Of a DNA stretch of 64,000 bases, positions 1 to 10,100 are shown piece after piece (within the stretch, counting starts at the first letter, position 1; the number at the start of each line of letters is the position of its first letter). The notes under the pieces were generated by a model that was not told where the DNA came from, did no database searches, and saw only the letters and a list, made by a program, of their open reading frames with translations. The stretch spans positions 248,001 to 312,000 of the forward strand of contig WION01000004.1 in NCBI GenBank assembly GCA_015039365.1, read 5' to 3'. Position numbers and translations under genes: made by a program. Source of the stretch: Amanita rubescens. Taxonomy: Eukaryota > Basidiomycota > Agaricomycetes > Agaricales > Amanitaceae.

Positions 1-32
1 TGCTCTAAATGTGTGATTGTTACATCTTATAG

Positions 33-921
33 CAATACTTGTAGGGGAGACCAGAAATTGGGTACCCGAGTTGCTTGAGCGAGCCAAGAAACTCAAAGTC
101 AGTGGCGGATTTGAGGAGAAAACGGACGTGTGCGTTACGGCGATAGTTAATTTTTCACCATCAACTTACCTCGTGTTAGGGGACCACTCATTTCTCCTGC
201 AGCAAAAGAGCGAGCAATTAGACTTATTAGTTCTGCCGAAAGCGAAGGCGGTAATGTTCTGCTGGATGGGCGCCGCAGGGTGGTGCCCGATTATCCTGAC
301 GGTAATTTCCTTGGGCCCACGGTGATTGATGCAAACACTTCGATGCAGTGTTACAAGTAGGTGTTCTGCACCTGTATACGTGTATATCGTACTAAATGTG
401 ATAGGGAGGAGATTTTCGCTCCAGTCTTGGTTTTACTACATGCCAATACTCTCGACGAGGCTATCGACATCATCAATAACAACCGATACGGGAACGGAGC
501 TGCGATTTATACACAGTCCGGCTCGACTGCACGCAAATTCGAAACGGAGATAAATGTTGGGCAAGTGGGCGTTAATGTGGCTATTCCAGTTCCATTGCCG
601 ATGTTTTCGTGGAGTGGAAACAAGGTTAGCATGAACTGTGTTGCTCTTGCCGTATGTCATTATACTTTTATACAGGGAAGCGTGCTTGGCGACATAGGCT
701 TTTACGGCAAGAGGTACGCAATATACGTCTTCGTTCAAACACGGGTCCTGACATACTCAACTAGTGGTATTAACTTCTATACTCAAAACAAGGTGCGAAT
801 AGGTTATTCTCCCTCGCTATGATCGCTCAATTCATGTCCATCTTAGACGATTACAAGTCACTGGAATGCGGAAGATGCCATTGCGAGCCAATCTTCAGCT
901 GTGATGCCTACATTCCACTAA
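33..921 (+). CDS. Methylmalonate-semialdehyde dehydrogenase (acylating), 3' part
   Basis: This is the C-terminal part, about 210 codons, of a mitochondrial CoA-acylating aldehyde dehydrogenase of the ALDH6 family. These enzymes convert methylmalonate semialdehyde (valine catabolism) and malonate semialdehyde to propionyl- or acetyl-CoA. Six exons can be joined without a frame break: 33-129, 180-356, 405-624, 676-713, 765-792 and 847-921. They give recognisable blocks: GPLISP, the EEIFAPVL turn, [21 protein letters not shown], and a terminal [12 protein letters not shown] followed by TITSHW. Skipping the last short intron would give a false stop at 822; the spliced end at 919-921 fits the family better. 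The gene enters from the left edge, so the catalytic cysteine and NAD-binding part lie outside. The family call is firm. Confidence 0.9.
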
Positions 922-971
922 AGTTAATGTCGTGTACCTGAATATTCAATAGACAACTGGTATCTAGTTCT

Positions 972-1658
972 TCAGAGACGAGCGCTCCCGGTAACCTGGT
1001 CCAAGAATGCATTTGAGAGCGCTGTACATTGCTTGTACACCTCTTGGAAACTGTCCTGCGCACATGATAAGAGAGCAAGCAAAGTTACTAACGGTCGATT
1101 GTACCTTTCCTCCGTAGTATGGATCTGGTATAGCTTTTCCATCTAGATAAGAACCCCATAATTGAACTTTAGCAGTAGTCTCCTTGGGCATGATGCGCTC
1201 TAAGTTCCGCAGATTACTCCCATCAGAGGCTAAGATGTACGAGAACTCGGTGAAATCAGACGTCGAAATCTGGCGCGCCTGGTGCGAGATTGGGACGTTA
1301 TTCTGTTCACTCTACTGTCAAGCGTAACTTAAAGGTGGGGTGGGACTGCGGCGCTTGCCTTCACGCAAACTTCCACGGTCCTGAAGAATGTGTCAATGCT
1401 TCGCATCTCGCTTCCGTGCAACGGCGTAGCATCCACCTCACCGTTCATCCGGGTCTTCACCTATGTGATAATTTGATGTCCCGCAGCTGTCGACCGTTAT
1501 CTCAACTCCGCGCTTTGCCGCAACGTGCTTGAGGACTGCTTCGCCCATGGGCGACCGGCAGATGTTCCCTGAACAACTATTGAAATAATCTGATATCCCT
1601 TAAAGATTGCAGACGCACCCAGGCATACGACGAGGACCTTGAGAGATGGTTCGGACAT
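972..1658 (-). CDS. LTP1: Low-molecular-weight protein tyrosine phosphatase
   Basis: This is a cytosolic acid phosphatase of the LMW-PTP family, which removes phosphate from phosphotyrosine by a cysteinyl-phosphate intermediate. The protein starts MSEPSLKVLVVCLG. The active-site loop is completed across the first intron as C-L-G-N-I-C-R-S (the CX5R signature). The general-acid Asp lies in DPYYGG near the C-terminus. The middle has DSCGTSNYHIGEDPDER and SDFTEFSYILASD, both typical. The last exon ends LSNAFLDQVTGSARL. One intron (1303-1358) has a GC donor (AAG followed by gcaagc) and is needed to keep the frame. Size, about 165 residues, matches the family. The gene is divergent from the next one, with 70 bp between the two ATGs. 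Confidence 0.9.
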
Positions 1659-1728
1659 GGTAGAAAGGAGAGGATCAGTTATTTCCTAATTCGATCATTG
1701 GATCAACTATCCGCCATTACTATACACG

Positions 1729-2650
1729 ATGCCTTCTCCACCTGTATCTGTGTTTCTGACCACCATCGCTTCCCAACCGGCTTTAAGACAACGCCAAGGT
1801 AATCTGACCAGAGCATTAGTCATTGATTATTGACGCGAGACTGCAGAGTACCTGTTGCGGATCCTTCAAGTGAAAAAGATCCCCTTCTCTTCTTATGATT
1901 TAGCATCCGACGAAGACGCGAAGAGGCTTTGGAAAAGGAAAGCTCCTTCGGGTACGATGCGTGGCAATGAATAATCTTAAGCATAATCGTTCAAGTCTGG
2001 TGGTATAATGTATCTAGATAAACAGCAACTCCCTGGAATCCTCGTCGGAGGCCGATTTCCAGGTGTAAGCTTGCATCTTCAACTACAACACCAAACGAAC
2101 TCATAACTTCCTTTACTTAGACTTTTGCAGAGTTGTAGGTGCACGTCTGGTTCACCATTAACATTCATTGAATGATTTATGTAGCGAAGATGCCGTCGAA
2201 CACGATGAGCTGGATATATTTCTACGGCTGAAAGAATCCTGGAATCCTGACCGGGATCAGGACCACCCTGCCATTGAAGTCAAACCTGTGGGCGTTCCAG
2301 GCGTCGCCCTGCCCCTGCAAATGACGCCAGATCACATTAGAACCAAGATACTGGCTCAACAAAAGTCGTTAGCAACGGGTAGTACGGACAAAAAGCAGGT
2401 GCCTGCCAATAAACGTACAGGAGAATTCGACGTTGGAACAGAGCTGCGAGGTTATGGTTTGCAGGGGGTACATGCCACAAAGAAAGAACTCGAGGATCTT
2501 GTCAAAGAGCTTGGTCTGGAGGGGGATGACGCAGGGGATTTGGTCAAAGGTCTAGCTGGAGAAAGCTATTCAAAGGAGGAGGAAGTCGAAGAGAAGGGAG
2601 TTACGCAAGAGATAGGTGGAGAAAAGACGGCTGCTGATGGCAAGGATTGA
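1729..2650 (+). CDS. SH3BGR-like thioredoxin-fold protein
   Basis: This is a small protein whose N-terminal half has the glutaredoxin-like fold of the SH3BGR (SH3-binding, Glu-rich) family. The family lacks the CxxC redox motif, and its biochemical role is not established. Diagnostic blocks are VSVFLTTIASQ at the start, KKIPFSSYDLASDEDAKRLW, LPGILVGGRFPG and the FEDAVEHDELDIFLRL helix. The C-terminal third is acidic (EEEVEEK, GGEKTAADGKD). Five exons are needed; one is a 14-nt micro-exon (2121-2134) supplying TFAE, without which the frame is lost. It is divergent from the LMW-PTP gene. Confidence 0.8.
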
Positions 2651-2691
2651 CATAATTGACAACATGCGTATTCTTATCTAATTCATACCGC

Positions 2692-3879
2692 TCATAATTT
2701 TATTCTTCGTTCCATGGCTCTCAGCTTTAGACCACGATCAGAAACCAGCCAACCGCCATCTACGGTTAATGTGGCTCCATTGACGTAGGCACCGGATGGG
2801 CTGGCTAAGAACAGCACCACGCCTGCAATATCCTCTGGCTGGCCAATTCTTTGCAAAGGAACTTTGCTCGCTATTTCCTCTTTCTTCTCGGGCGTATTCA
2901 ATGAATGCTCCGTCACTAATCAACGAATGTCATTATAATACACCAGGAAACAGAGCGGTATCACACTTTTACTCTCGAACCAGCCAAAAGCGATCGTATT
3001 AACCGTTATACCTTCCCAACCCAGGCGGCTTGCAAGGTGCCGACTAAGATGGTGCAAAGCAGCCTTTGACGCCGAGTAAGCATAGGTTTCGTGAAATGGA
3101 ACTCCTATCCCTTCAACTGAGCCGATCTGATAAAATGGTTGATGAGTACTTGGCAGATCATATCGGCTAAATCGCCAGTGACGGGTAGAGTTGCGCACGT
3201 TGATGATTCGTGCAGGGTCTCCGTACACGTGGTCCTGCAGGGATGCCACGGCTGCGGCACGTAATAGCGGAAGTAGCGATTGCGTGAGTGTAAACGCTCG
3301 TTGGATATTTAGGGTCAAAACTTTGGTAAATGCAGCATCCTAGTTTAGGTGTGACATGTAAAGATTGCCAGTGAGTGGACGAGAGTACTTAATATTAGCT
3401 CACGATTCGCCAAGCGTCAAATAAGGTATGGGTACGTACAGGAAATTCGTCCAACGGCGCATTCCACGCCGCTCCCGCATTATTAACGAGCACGTGTAAC
3501 ATTACTTCTCTTGCTTTCAATTCTTCGGAGAGTCTTACGACCTCGTCATAATCTTGCAAATTGGCAGGCAGCGGAATGCATAAACCAGGACCAAGGGCGT
3601 TTAGTTCATCAGCGGCAGACTGCAAATCCCGTACTTTTCGAGAGGTAATATACACCTGTTTTAACATATCGAATTTCCTGCGAGAGGTTGGAAGAAATAT
3701 CAGATACGTACTTTAGCCCCATTCTGAATGAGCGCAGCCGCTATCTGAATAAAGTGGCGTTTAGACAGTTAAGATGCGCAAAGCAGATTGTTTCTTGCCG
3801 TTTTCCCAACCCCTCGACTTCCCCCGGTCACCAGGATCACCTTATCCTTCACAGTGAAGAGTTTATTGATGAGGAGCAT
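2692..3879 (-). CDS. Short-chain dehydrogenase/reductase (3-oxoacyl-ACP reductase-like)
   Basis: This is a classical SDR oxidoreductase that uses NAD(P)H. The cofactor loop is TGGSRGVGK (the family norm is TGxxxGIG), followed by VLVNNAGAAWN. The catalytic Ser is in NIGSVEGIGV, and Tyr/Lys are in YAYSASKAALHHLSRHLA. The C-terminus PLQRIGQPEDIAGVVLFLAS and NGATLTVDGGW is standard for about 300-residue fungal SDRs annotated as 3-oxoacyl-ACP or RhlG-like reductases; the true substrate cannot be told. The ATG at 3879 gives MLLINKLFTVKDKVILVTGG, which fits the family start. The intron after the glycine loop (3745-3798) has a GC donor. All exons join without a frame break. Confidence 0.85.
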
Positions 3880-4512
3880 ATTGAGGGCGAGGTAAGCGAA
3901 AAGAGAACTCAGTAGAGCAATCTATATGAATGAGCGGCTTTCAATTAGGCTTCTCTAGACATCGGGCATGCAGATTGGAACAGTTGACGTTGCCGAAACC
4001 TCAAAAGCAACTTCCACGGTACTTATGGTGATGCCCACCAATGCGGATGTGGCAGTGCTTGTGCAGCAATGACTTGTTGAGATAATATAAGAGACCACCA
4101 GCTCAGCAGGATCTTCAAACCGGAGTCTGATCGGAGTGGCGTTCGGCTAAAAGACGACACTACAAGAGGCGTCCTCACACCATAAATCAAGGCACCAGAA
4201 AGCTCGTGAAAGTACTTCACCAATCCCTCGGAAGAAAACAGTTTTTCAACTATGTCCAGAGACGAGGATAAACGGCGGCTGGTACCAGACACCCTGCTGT
4301 TAACGTCAGCCGAACATGGGCATCCGTACCTTGTCAAGGTAAAATAAAATATTGCCGCGGAGATCATGGTGACTAACGATCAATTTAGTAGTAGTATCAG
4401 ATAGCCGACGCTGAACATGTGCCCGTGCCTTTGAGGCACAGTGGTCAAGAGTAGAAAAAGATTTGTTACAACTGGAAAAAGGAACCATTGCCGTAGCAAG
4501 ATACATGATTTT
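3880..4512. other. Stretch without a recognised gene
   Basis: About 630 bp lies between the SDR start codon and the seipin stop codon, both on the minus strand. It must hold the SDR promoter and the seipin 3' UTR. Two overlapping minus-strand open frames (4306-4506 and 4023-4367, 66 and 114 codons) could be joined by a short intron near 4330. I recognise no family and see no reason to call a gene. No repeat or RNA gene was seen. Confidence 0.5.
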
Positions 4513-5730
4513 TCACAAGTCAGAGTCTGATTGTCTCCCCGTACGTCGTCGTCGCAATGGTTTCGGTTCGTTGTCCGCTGACGGTATCGGATCTGTTTCT
4601 TCCTCAGTCTTAATCCCCTAAAACAAACGTCCGGCTTGTCATGGGAGGTAAAAAATAATGCTATCAAGACGTACAGCCTGTGAATGTTGAGATCTTCGTA
4701 CTCTCCGAGTCCTAAGGGAAGACTTGTCCTCGCTATCTGTCCCGGATTCATCGGACTGCTCATCCTCATTCTGTTCGTGGGGTTGAGCAGTATCCAGCTC
4801 CGACTCATGGTGTCGATGAAGTACATTTGGCAGAATGCAGCCGCTTAGCATGACCGATAACATTATGAAGAAGCCAGCAGTTGATAGAAGCCCTGATATT
4901 AGTGGGAACCGCGATACGAATCCCCTGAAGAGCTGATAAATAACTGGCCGATAAATAATTGAGATGAAATGTGTGACCTTATGCCATGATACACAATTGC
5001 ACCCTGTATATGCGCTGCTAGAATGCTCACTTCGCGTCCTTCACCTCCACCGAGGCTTTTCCATGCATCTTGTCTGCCAAGCTCGACAAGTGCTATTAGC
5101 TTGGATGTTCCCGGTAAATAGGCCTTCAACAGAGGCACATCAAGTTTGATTACATTGGACTTGATTGAAAAGAAAGAGGTTTTCGGAGCAAGTATGAATG
5201 TCTAGTGTATTCGAGGTAGAAGAAATTGAAATCCGGTCTATATTGCTACAACTTCAATGCTCACTGGCCGGCGCACAGATAAAAGGGTCTTGTTCGTAGG
5301 CGTGGAGAGAGACAGACTGGTCATGAAATTACCGAGTGCAAGATTTGATTCAGTGAGAGGTATGTCGAGCTGCACCGAGATATCGTATCTCTGTTGCAGT
5401 ACCAGGCTAGGCAGCCAGACTTGAGCATATGGCTGTGAGCCATCACTTGCAAGGAGTGATGAAGGACGTCCACGACAAAAGAGAAGAAGGTGCGTACCCA
5501 TATTGTAGGTAAATGGGTACTTCCCAGCTGACAGAGGCATTTTTCCAGACGAGCCAGCCGGCCAGAAGAGATATGACAAGAACAAGTGGAATAAGCAAAG
5601 TGCACACGATGAGAGGAACTATTTGTGGCGCGTAGGCTCTGAATGCATTGAAACTCGACGTTAAAATCGCATTGTAAACAGTCGACGAATGTTGGGTCGC
5701 GTCGTCTGTAAGCTGCTCCTTGTCGGTCAT
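4513..5730 (-). CDS. SEI1: Seipin (lipid-droplet assembly protein)
   Basis: Seipin is an ER membrane protein that forms oligomeric rings at ER-lipid droplet contacts and controls droplet formation. The start MTDKEQLTDD (ATG at 5730) precedes the first membrane segment, IVPLIVCTLLIPLVLVISLL. The lumenal beta-sandwich follows: PYAQVWLPSLVLQQRYDIS, then ESNLALGNFMTSLSL, the hallmark of the family. The second half has LLKAYLPGTSKLIALVELGR and SILAAHIQGAIVYHGIR, then a second membrane span near FFIMLSVMLSGCILP. The cytosolic tail is acidic and then basic, ending RRRRTGRQSDSDL. Exons join without frame problems. It is divergent from the next gene with only 32 bp between start codons. Confidence 0.87.
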
Positions 5731-5762
5731 GATGGCATGAAGCAGTGTCACAGTCACGCGTC
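5731..5762. promoter_or_regulatory. 32-bp divergent promoter gap with an ACGCGT element
   Basis: The start codons of seipin (minus) and of the unknown plus-strand gene are only 32 bp apart, so promoter and 5' UTR elements must overlap the coding sequences or be shared. The gap contains ACGCGT at 5756-5761, the core of the MluI cell-cycle box recognised by MBF-type factors in ascomycete yeasts. A six-base match may be chance. Confidence 0.35.
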
Positions 5763-6374
5763 ATGACAACTACTATCCAGTCCTTGCTGGGCTTGCACCT
5801 GTCCTCGTCGATTCTTTCAGATTATATTGCGTCCCTCAATGCCACCACACCTAATGTCAAAGCCTTTTCAGATGCTGTTTATCTTAACTACTTTCCCCTC
5901 GGACTGAGCCTACTCTTCACTCCTCAGAGTGGCTACAAACCAAAGCCAAACTCCGATATGTCTGATCTCGATCAAGATAATCTTGTCCTTGAAAGTATAG
6001 ACATTTACAATGCTCCTCCCACATCGCGCCGGGCCGAGCCTGCATTTTCGACATTCGCTTCATTACCCCTAAGTTTATCACTCGTGGCAGAAGCCAAGGA
6101 CAATGATGGAAAGGTGGTTATTAGACCGACCACGCTCATTGTCAAACCAGAATCGACTGGTAAAGACTTTGTTGGGACTCTACATGAGCCAGATCGGAAG
6201 GGGGGTGGAGCGGGGCCATCGTCCGGATCAATAGGGATATGGTGCGAATGGTCCAACGACGGTATCATGGTTGAATTTGGCGGAGAGGGAGCGAGGGGTC
6301 CACAGGCTTGGGAGAGGGGAAAGGATGCAACATGGAAAGTGTTGACCCTTTTCATTCCAGGAAGACGCGTGTGA
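5763..6374 (+). CDS. Conserved-looking hypothetical protein, single exon
   Basis: This is an intact single-exon frame of 203 residues starting MTTTIQSLLGLHLSSS. I do not recognise a domain. The sequence looks like a compact folded protein, without signal peptide or membrane helix: LNYFPLGLSLLFTPQSGYKP, then VLESIDIYNAPP, SLPLSLSLVAEAKDNDGKV and a C-terminal DATWKVLTLFIPG. A Gly-rich loop (KGGGAGPSSGS) lies near residue 150. The first in-frame ATG is 5763, which leaves the 32-bp gap to seipin. Codon use and base composition match the neighbours, so it is very probably a real gene. Possible co-regulation with seipin is inference from position only. Confidence 0.7.
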   Translation: MTTTIQSLLGLHLSSSILSDYIASLNATTPNVKAFSDAVYLNYFPLGLSLLFTPQSGYKPKPNSDMSDLDQDNLVLESIDIYNAPPTSRRAEPAFSTFASLPLSLSLVAEAKDNDGKVVIRPTTLIVKPESTGKDFVGTLHEPDRKGGGAGPSSGSIGIWCEWSNDGIMVEFGGEGARGPQAWERGKDATWKVLTLFIPGRRV

Positions 6375-6397
6375 TTACATTTGTCTTCCTTTCCACC

Positions 6398-7114
6398 ATG
6401 GCTGTTCCACCGGATTTCACCATTCTTAACCTGACGGGCAAATTTCAGCTAGTAATTGCAACATCTACCGTTAGTTAATTCTGCCTTACACGTATTTTAG
6501 AATAAATCCTTGAGCGACGACACTGAGGAGATCCTGACCTTGCAAGGAGTTTCATGGTTCATACGCAAGATGATCGCATATTCTACCATCACCTCTCGAC
6601 ATCCGTCATTACAAAGATGATGATGGCGAGGAACGTATCGATATCGTGCAAACACTCAGTGGTGGTATCAGCAGCACTGAGAACAGAACGCTCTCCTGGA
6701 AGGAGAGGGAAATTCAGGATCGCATTTTTGGTGCAGTGGTTGGCAAATCGAGGAGATGTACGACTGAGGAGCTCAACTGAGCTTGAAGAATATTTGACCA
6801 AAGGTTGGACCGACGACACGTATCAGCACGGATAGGTGCAAACCTGGTCAAAAAGTGACACCCCAAAGAGCGGAACGACTTGGACCGCCAACCAAGTGAG
6901 TGCTCTAGCACGATTAACACCAGGTCTGACGAGAGATAATAGGCTTGGGGTATGGAGAACGTTGGCGATGAACGACGATATACTAGACATGTTTATTTCA
7001 CTGGACCGAAGGATGAGGTCATCAGAGCTCGTATGGTGTATGATTATCGTAAGTTCATACTTGCGACAGTCTTGAAAATGACGATAAAAACTTTTCGTAG
7101 TTGGGCAGTCCTGA
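6398..7114 (+). pseudogene. Broken copy of a fungal lipocalin/FABP-like protein gene
   Basis: The start MAVPPDFTILNLTGKF and the later blocks NKSLSDDTEEIL, LQGVSWFIRK, TLSGGISSTENRTLSW, SDTPKSGTTWTANQ, RYTRHVYFTGP and the ending MVYDYLGQS match a small cytosolic protein family common in mushrooms, which I associate with the lipocalin/fatty-acid-binding fold. The frame is broken three times. A single surplus base is needed near 6588-6604, before HYKDDDG, and another near 6771-6785, between CTTEELN and LEEYLTKGW. An in-frame TAG at 6833-6835 interrupts QHG and VQTW. Splice sites of the two clear introns are intact. Either the gene is recently inactivated or the sequence contains errors. The ligand and role are unknown. 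Confidence 0.6.
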
Positions 7115-7191
7115 ATATCGAATAAATAGAGTAACGTGGGAATTCAGACATGTTAGTTAGTACTTTACGCGTCCGACGGCGTAAGAGTTCG

Positions 7192-10100
7192 ATGGCTCCT
7201 GTTCTCCCGTCCTCTTTGAGCCCGCATATCTGTATTTTAGTCATCGCCTGATTTGTCAGAGCTCTTAGCTTCCTCATCGTTGCCACCATTACCTCAACTT
7301 TTCCAATCATTCTCTCCTCTTCCTAATGGCATGTTATTCAATGTTAATGTATAACCATTGATCTCATTTTTAGCCAGTAACTACAAGATCCACGTCTTTG
7401 ACCTCAATACCTCATAGCTCCTTTTCCCTCCGCTTCTCGGATTTAAGGGAAATTGAAGTCGCGTCTCGTGAAGATGAGGATCAACGTGCTGTACGGATGT
7501 TGGATTGGATTGGTGATCGAGTGAATAAGGACTGTGCAAAATGGGTTCACGACTTTGAGAGTTCCCCCGAAAAGGAGAACTTCAGGAACACCCTGGTGGG
7601 ACGATCTTAAGCGTTGTGCGGAGGGTGAATACGTTCCTTCAAAGACAGAGGGTTGGAATCATCCCGTAGCTGGTGCGTTCATATGTGGCATAGTTCCTCG
7701 ACATAATCAGGACCTTTTCACAGTTATTTTGGCTGTTTCCACTACCTCACCGAATCCTCTGCAAGCTATTACTGCGTTGCACTCCAGGGCCTTGGATTTT
7801 CCACTATGGGTGGACTTCAACATTATTCCGGTACACACTCATAATTCATCCTCAGAACTCCCCTCTGTCAGACGAAGAGTGTGTCAGTATCCCACCGCGT
7901 TTATCTCTTGTGCTAATCTGTCATCAGAGCAGGAGCTCTTTTCAACGCTGTCAAGAAGCAGTTCGGTCTTCATAGCTATCTGCTCCCTCTCAAGTTACCC
8001 TTGCCATCCCCTCCTCCTGTCCCTGTCCCTTTCCTTCTTCCTCGCCTACCGTCTCCTGCGCCAGAGTCTTCAACTAATGTCAATCGAAACCTCGCCAGCG
8101 CGTCAAATTCCAATATCAACACATTAAGACTCTCCGAAGGTGATATACAGCAAACAGGAAAGTTTACGCGTGAATTTGTAGTGATGAGTCTAGTTCCATG
8201 GATGGAAAAATGCGTCTTGGAATGGAATGAAAACGTGAGATATTTGAACTTGGCGTAGAGTGGAACCTAATGAGCATTCTAGTTTTCATCAACGCGCAGG
8301 TTGCCGTCGCGACTATTCTCATCTACTCGACGTCTATTTGGCTCTCCCTCCCCTTCGCCGGTTCTGACCCACACTGCATCGTCCTCCGTTGCCTCGCTGT
8401 CCTCTCGGTCGTCGGTTAGTTCCTCGGCTGGACAGGTAGGGGTAAACATGCCTCCTCCCTCTCAGCAGCGTCGCCTAGCAGAGTTTGCCACAATTCTAGG
8501 AGATTACAAATTAGCCATCACGGTCTGGGAAGCATTACGAAAAGACGGGAAAGGTGGGGCAGTAAGTTTGTCCGTCCAGTCTTCTTGAATCGGTCACATT
8601 ATAGCCTATAGGACATATTACCCATCCTTCTTTCTCCCTCTACTGCGATTCCATCTTATGTCTCAAATGCGCTGTCGATCATTCATCCCCCAGCTTCTGA
8701 ACTTTCTCCAAAAGCACTATTACGCGGCCTCATATATGCTGCTCGATGGGAAGGTGGAATTCCTACGTCAGAGTTTCTGGGCGATATTCTAGGAGGGGAG
8801 CGCTGGCTTGTGTGGGCTGCGGGAGATGTAAAACTTTCAACCCTTTATGTCTATACGATCATTGATAACCTGACAGGCAGAAGAACTCCCATCGGCTCTG
8901 TTAGTCGCACATGCTGCGTTCCTCTGTGCAAGGAAAAGCTCCAAACGCAGGGCAGCCTTCTGGTATCTTATTGCCGCCAACAAACTGGAGAAGCTTGGCA
9001 TTGTCCGTTTCATGTCCTCACATTTGACACGAATGAACTGACAACGTCAATTCAGAAACCGTTAACAATACATTTTTTACGCAGAGCTCACGAATTGTAC
9101 CGCGCCAAGCCGACAAAGTTGCTTTCACCATCATTTTGGGACGCCTTCGACCAGTCATCTAGAGAAACGAGTGGTTTTGATGCGGTACTAGCTGGTATAG
9201 AACACCCATTAGGCATGTATCGCAGCATTTTTTATTTCACCATTTAAGAACCGCTGCGCACATTCAGGACGATTATTATATACAACTGGCGACATTGCAG
9301 AAGCCGTCAAGCTGTTCATTGGGCTTCTTAGAGGACCAACGTCACCGTACGCCTTACCGACAATAAGTACCGATTCGCAACAAGATATAGCTCCTGACAA
9401 GTTGTTCCTTGAAGATTTCAAAACTGCTTTCAGTGTACGCATGGCGATCCTATCCCAAGACCCGAAACTGATATATTCATCAGCATCTCAAGTCAACGAT
9501 AACTGACGAATCTCTCCTTGATCAGCTGCAACTACCGATTAAGATTTGTCAACCTCAACATACACGTTTGAGGTTGTATGGGGATTATTCCGAGCAAGGA
9601 TGATACTATATGGCAGACACGCGAAGATGCATGGCAGTCTTTCCGTAAAAGTCGTGGCGGCAAGGAAAGGCTGGAGAAGAGTGGCAAGGCTATGGTTGGC
9701 GGTGAGAACAATCGGTTAATGCCTTACCCCAACTATTCTCAGGCGTGAATTAGAAACCTTCTGGATAGATCTGGTCGTCGAAAACCCATTGAGTGCAGAC
9801 ATCAACCTGTCCCACTTCACCGTCATTGTGCGGGAAGATACGGAAACACCTGCCTCTGAACCCCTTGCCGATGTTGACGTCCTTGAAGTGACTCTAACCG
9901 CAAAGGAGAAAAAAACCGTAAATGACATTGATACCGCGGTGGCTTTCGCTGACGATAGCTTTGCAGGTATCAATATCGATCACACCGCTGGGGTCTGCCC
10001 CATTGGTAATAAGTCATGCCATCTACAATTTTTTGTCTTTGTTGCCATCAAGCGAGTCGCTATCGTATCGAGGACGACGACTGCATTCTGCAGTGAAGCC

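Noticed and set aside
9700..9750. Apparent frame break in TRS85 after GKAMVG
   Set aside because: Using the acceptor ending at gaattag rather than ctcag joins the codon correctly and restores ETFWIDLVVENP, so no indel is needed.
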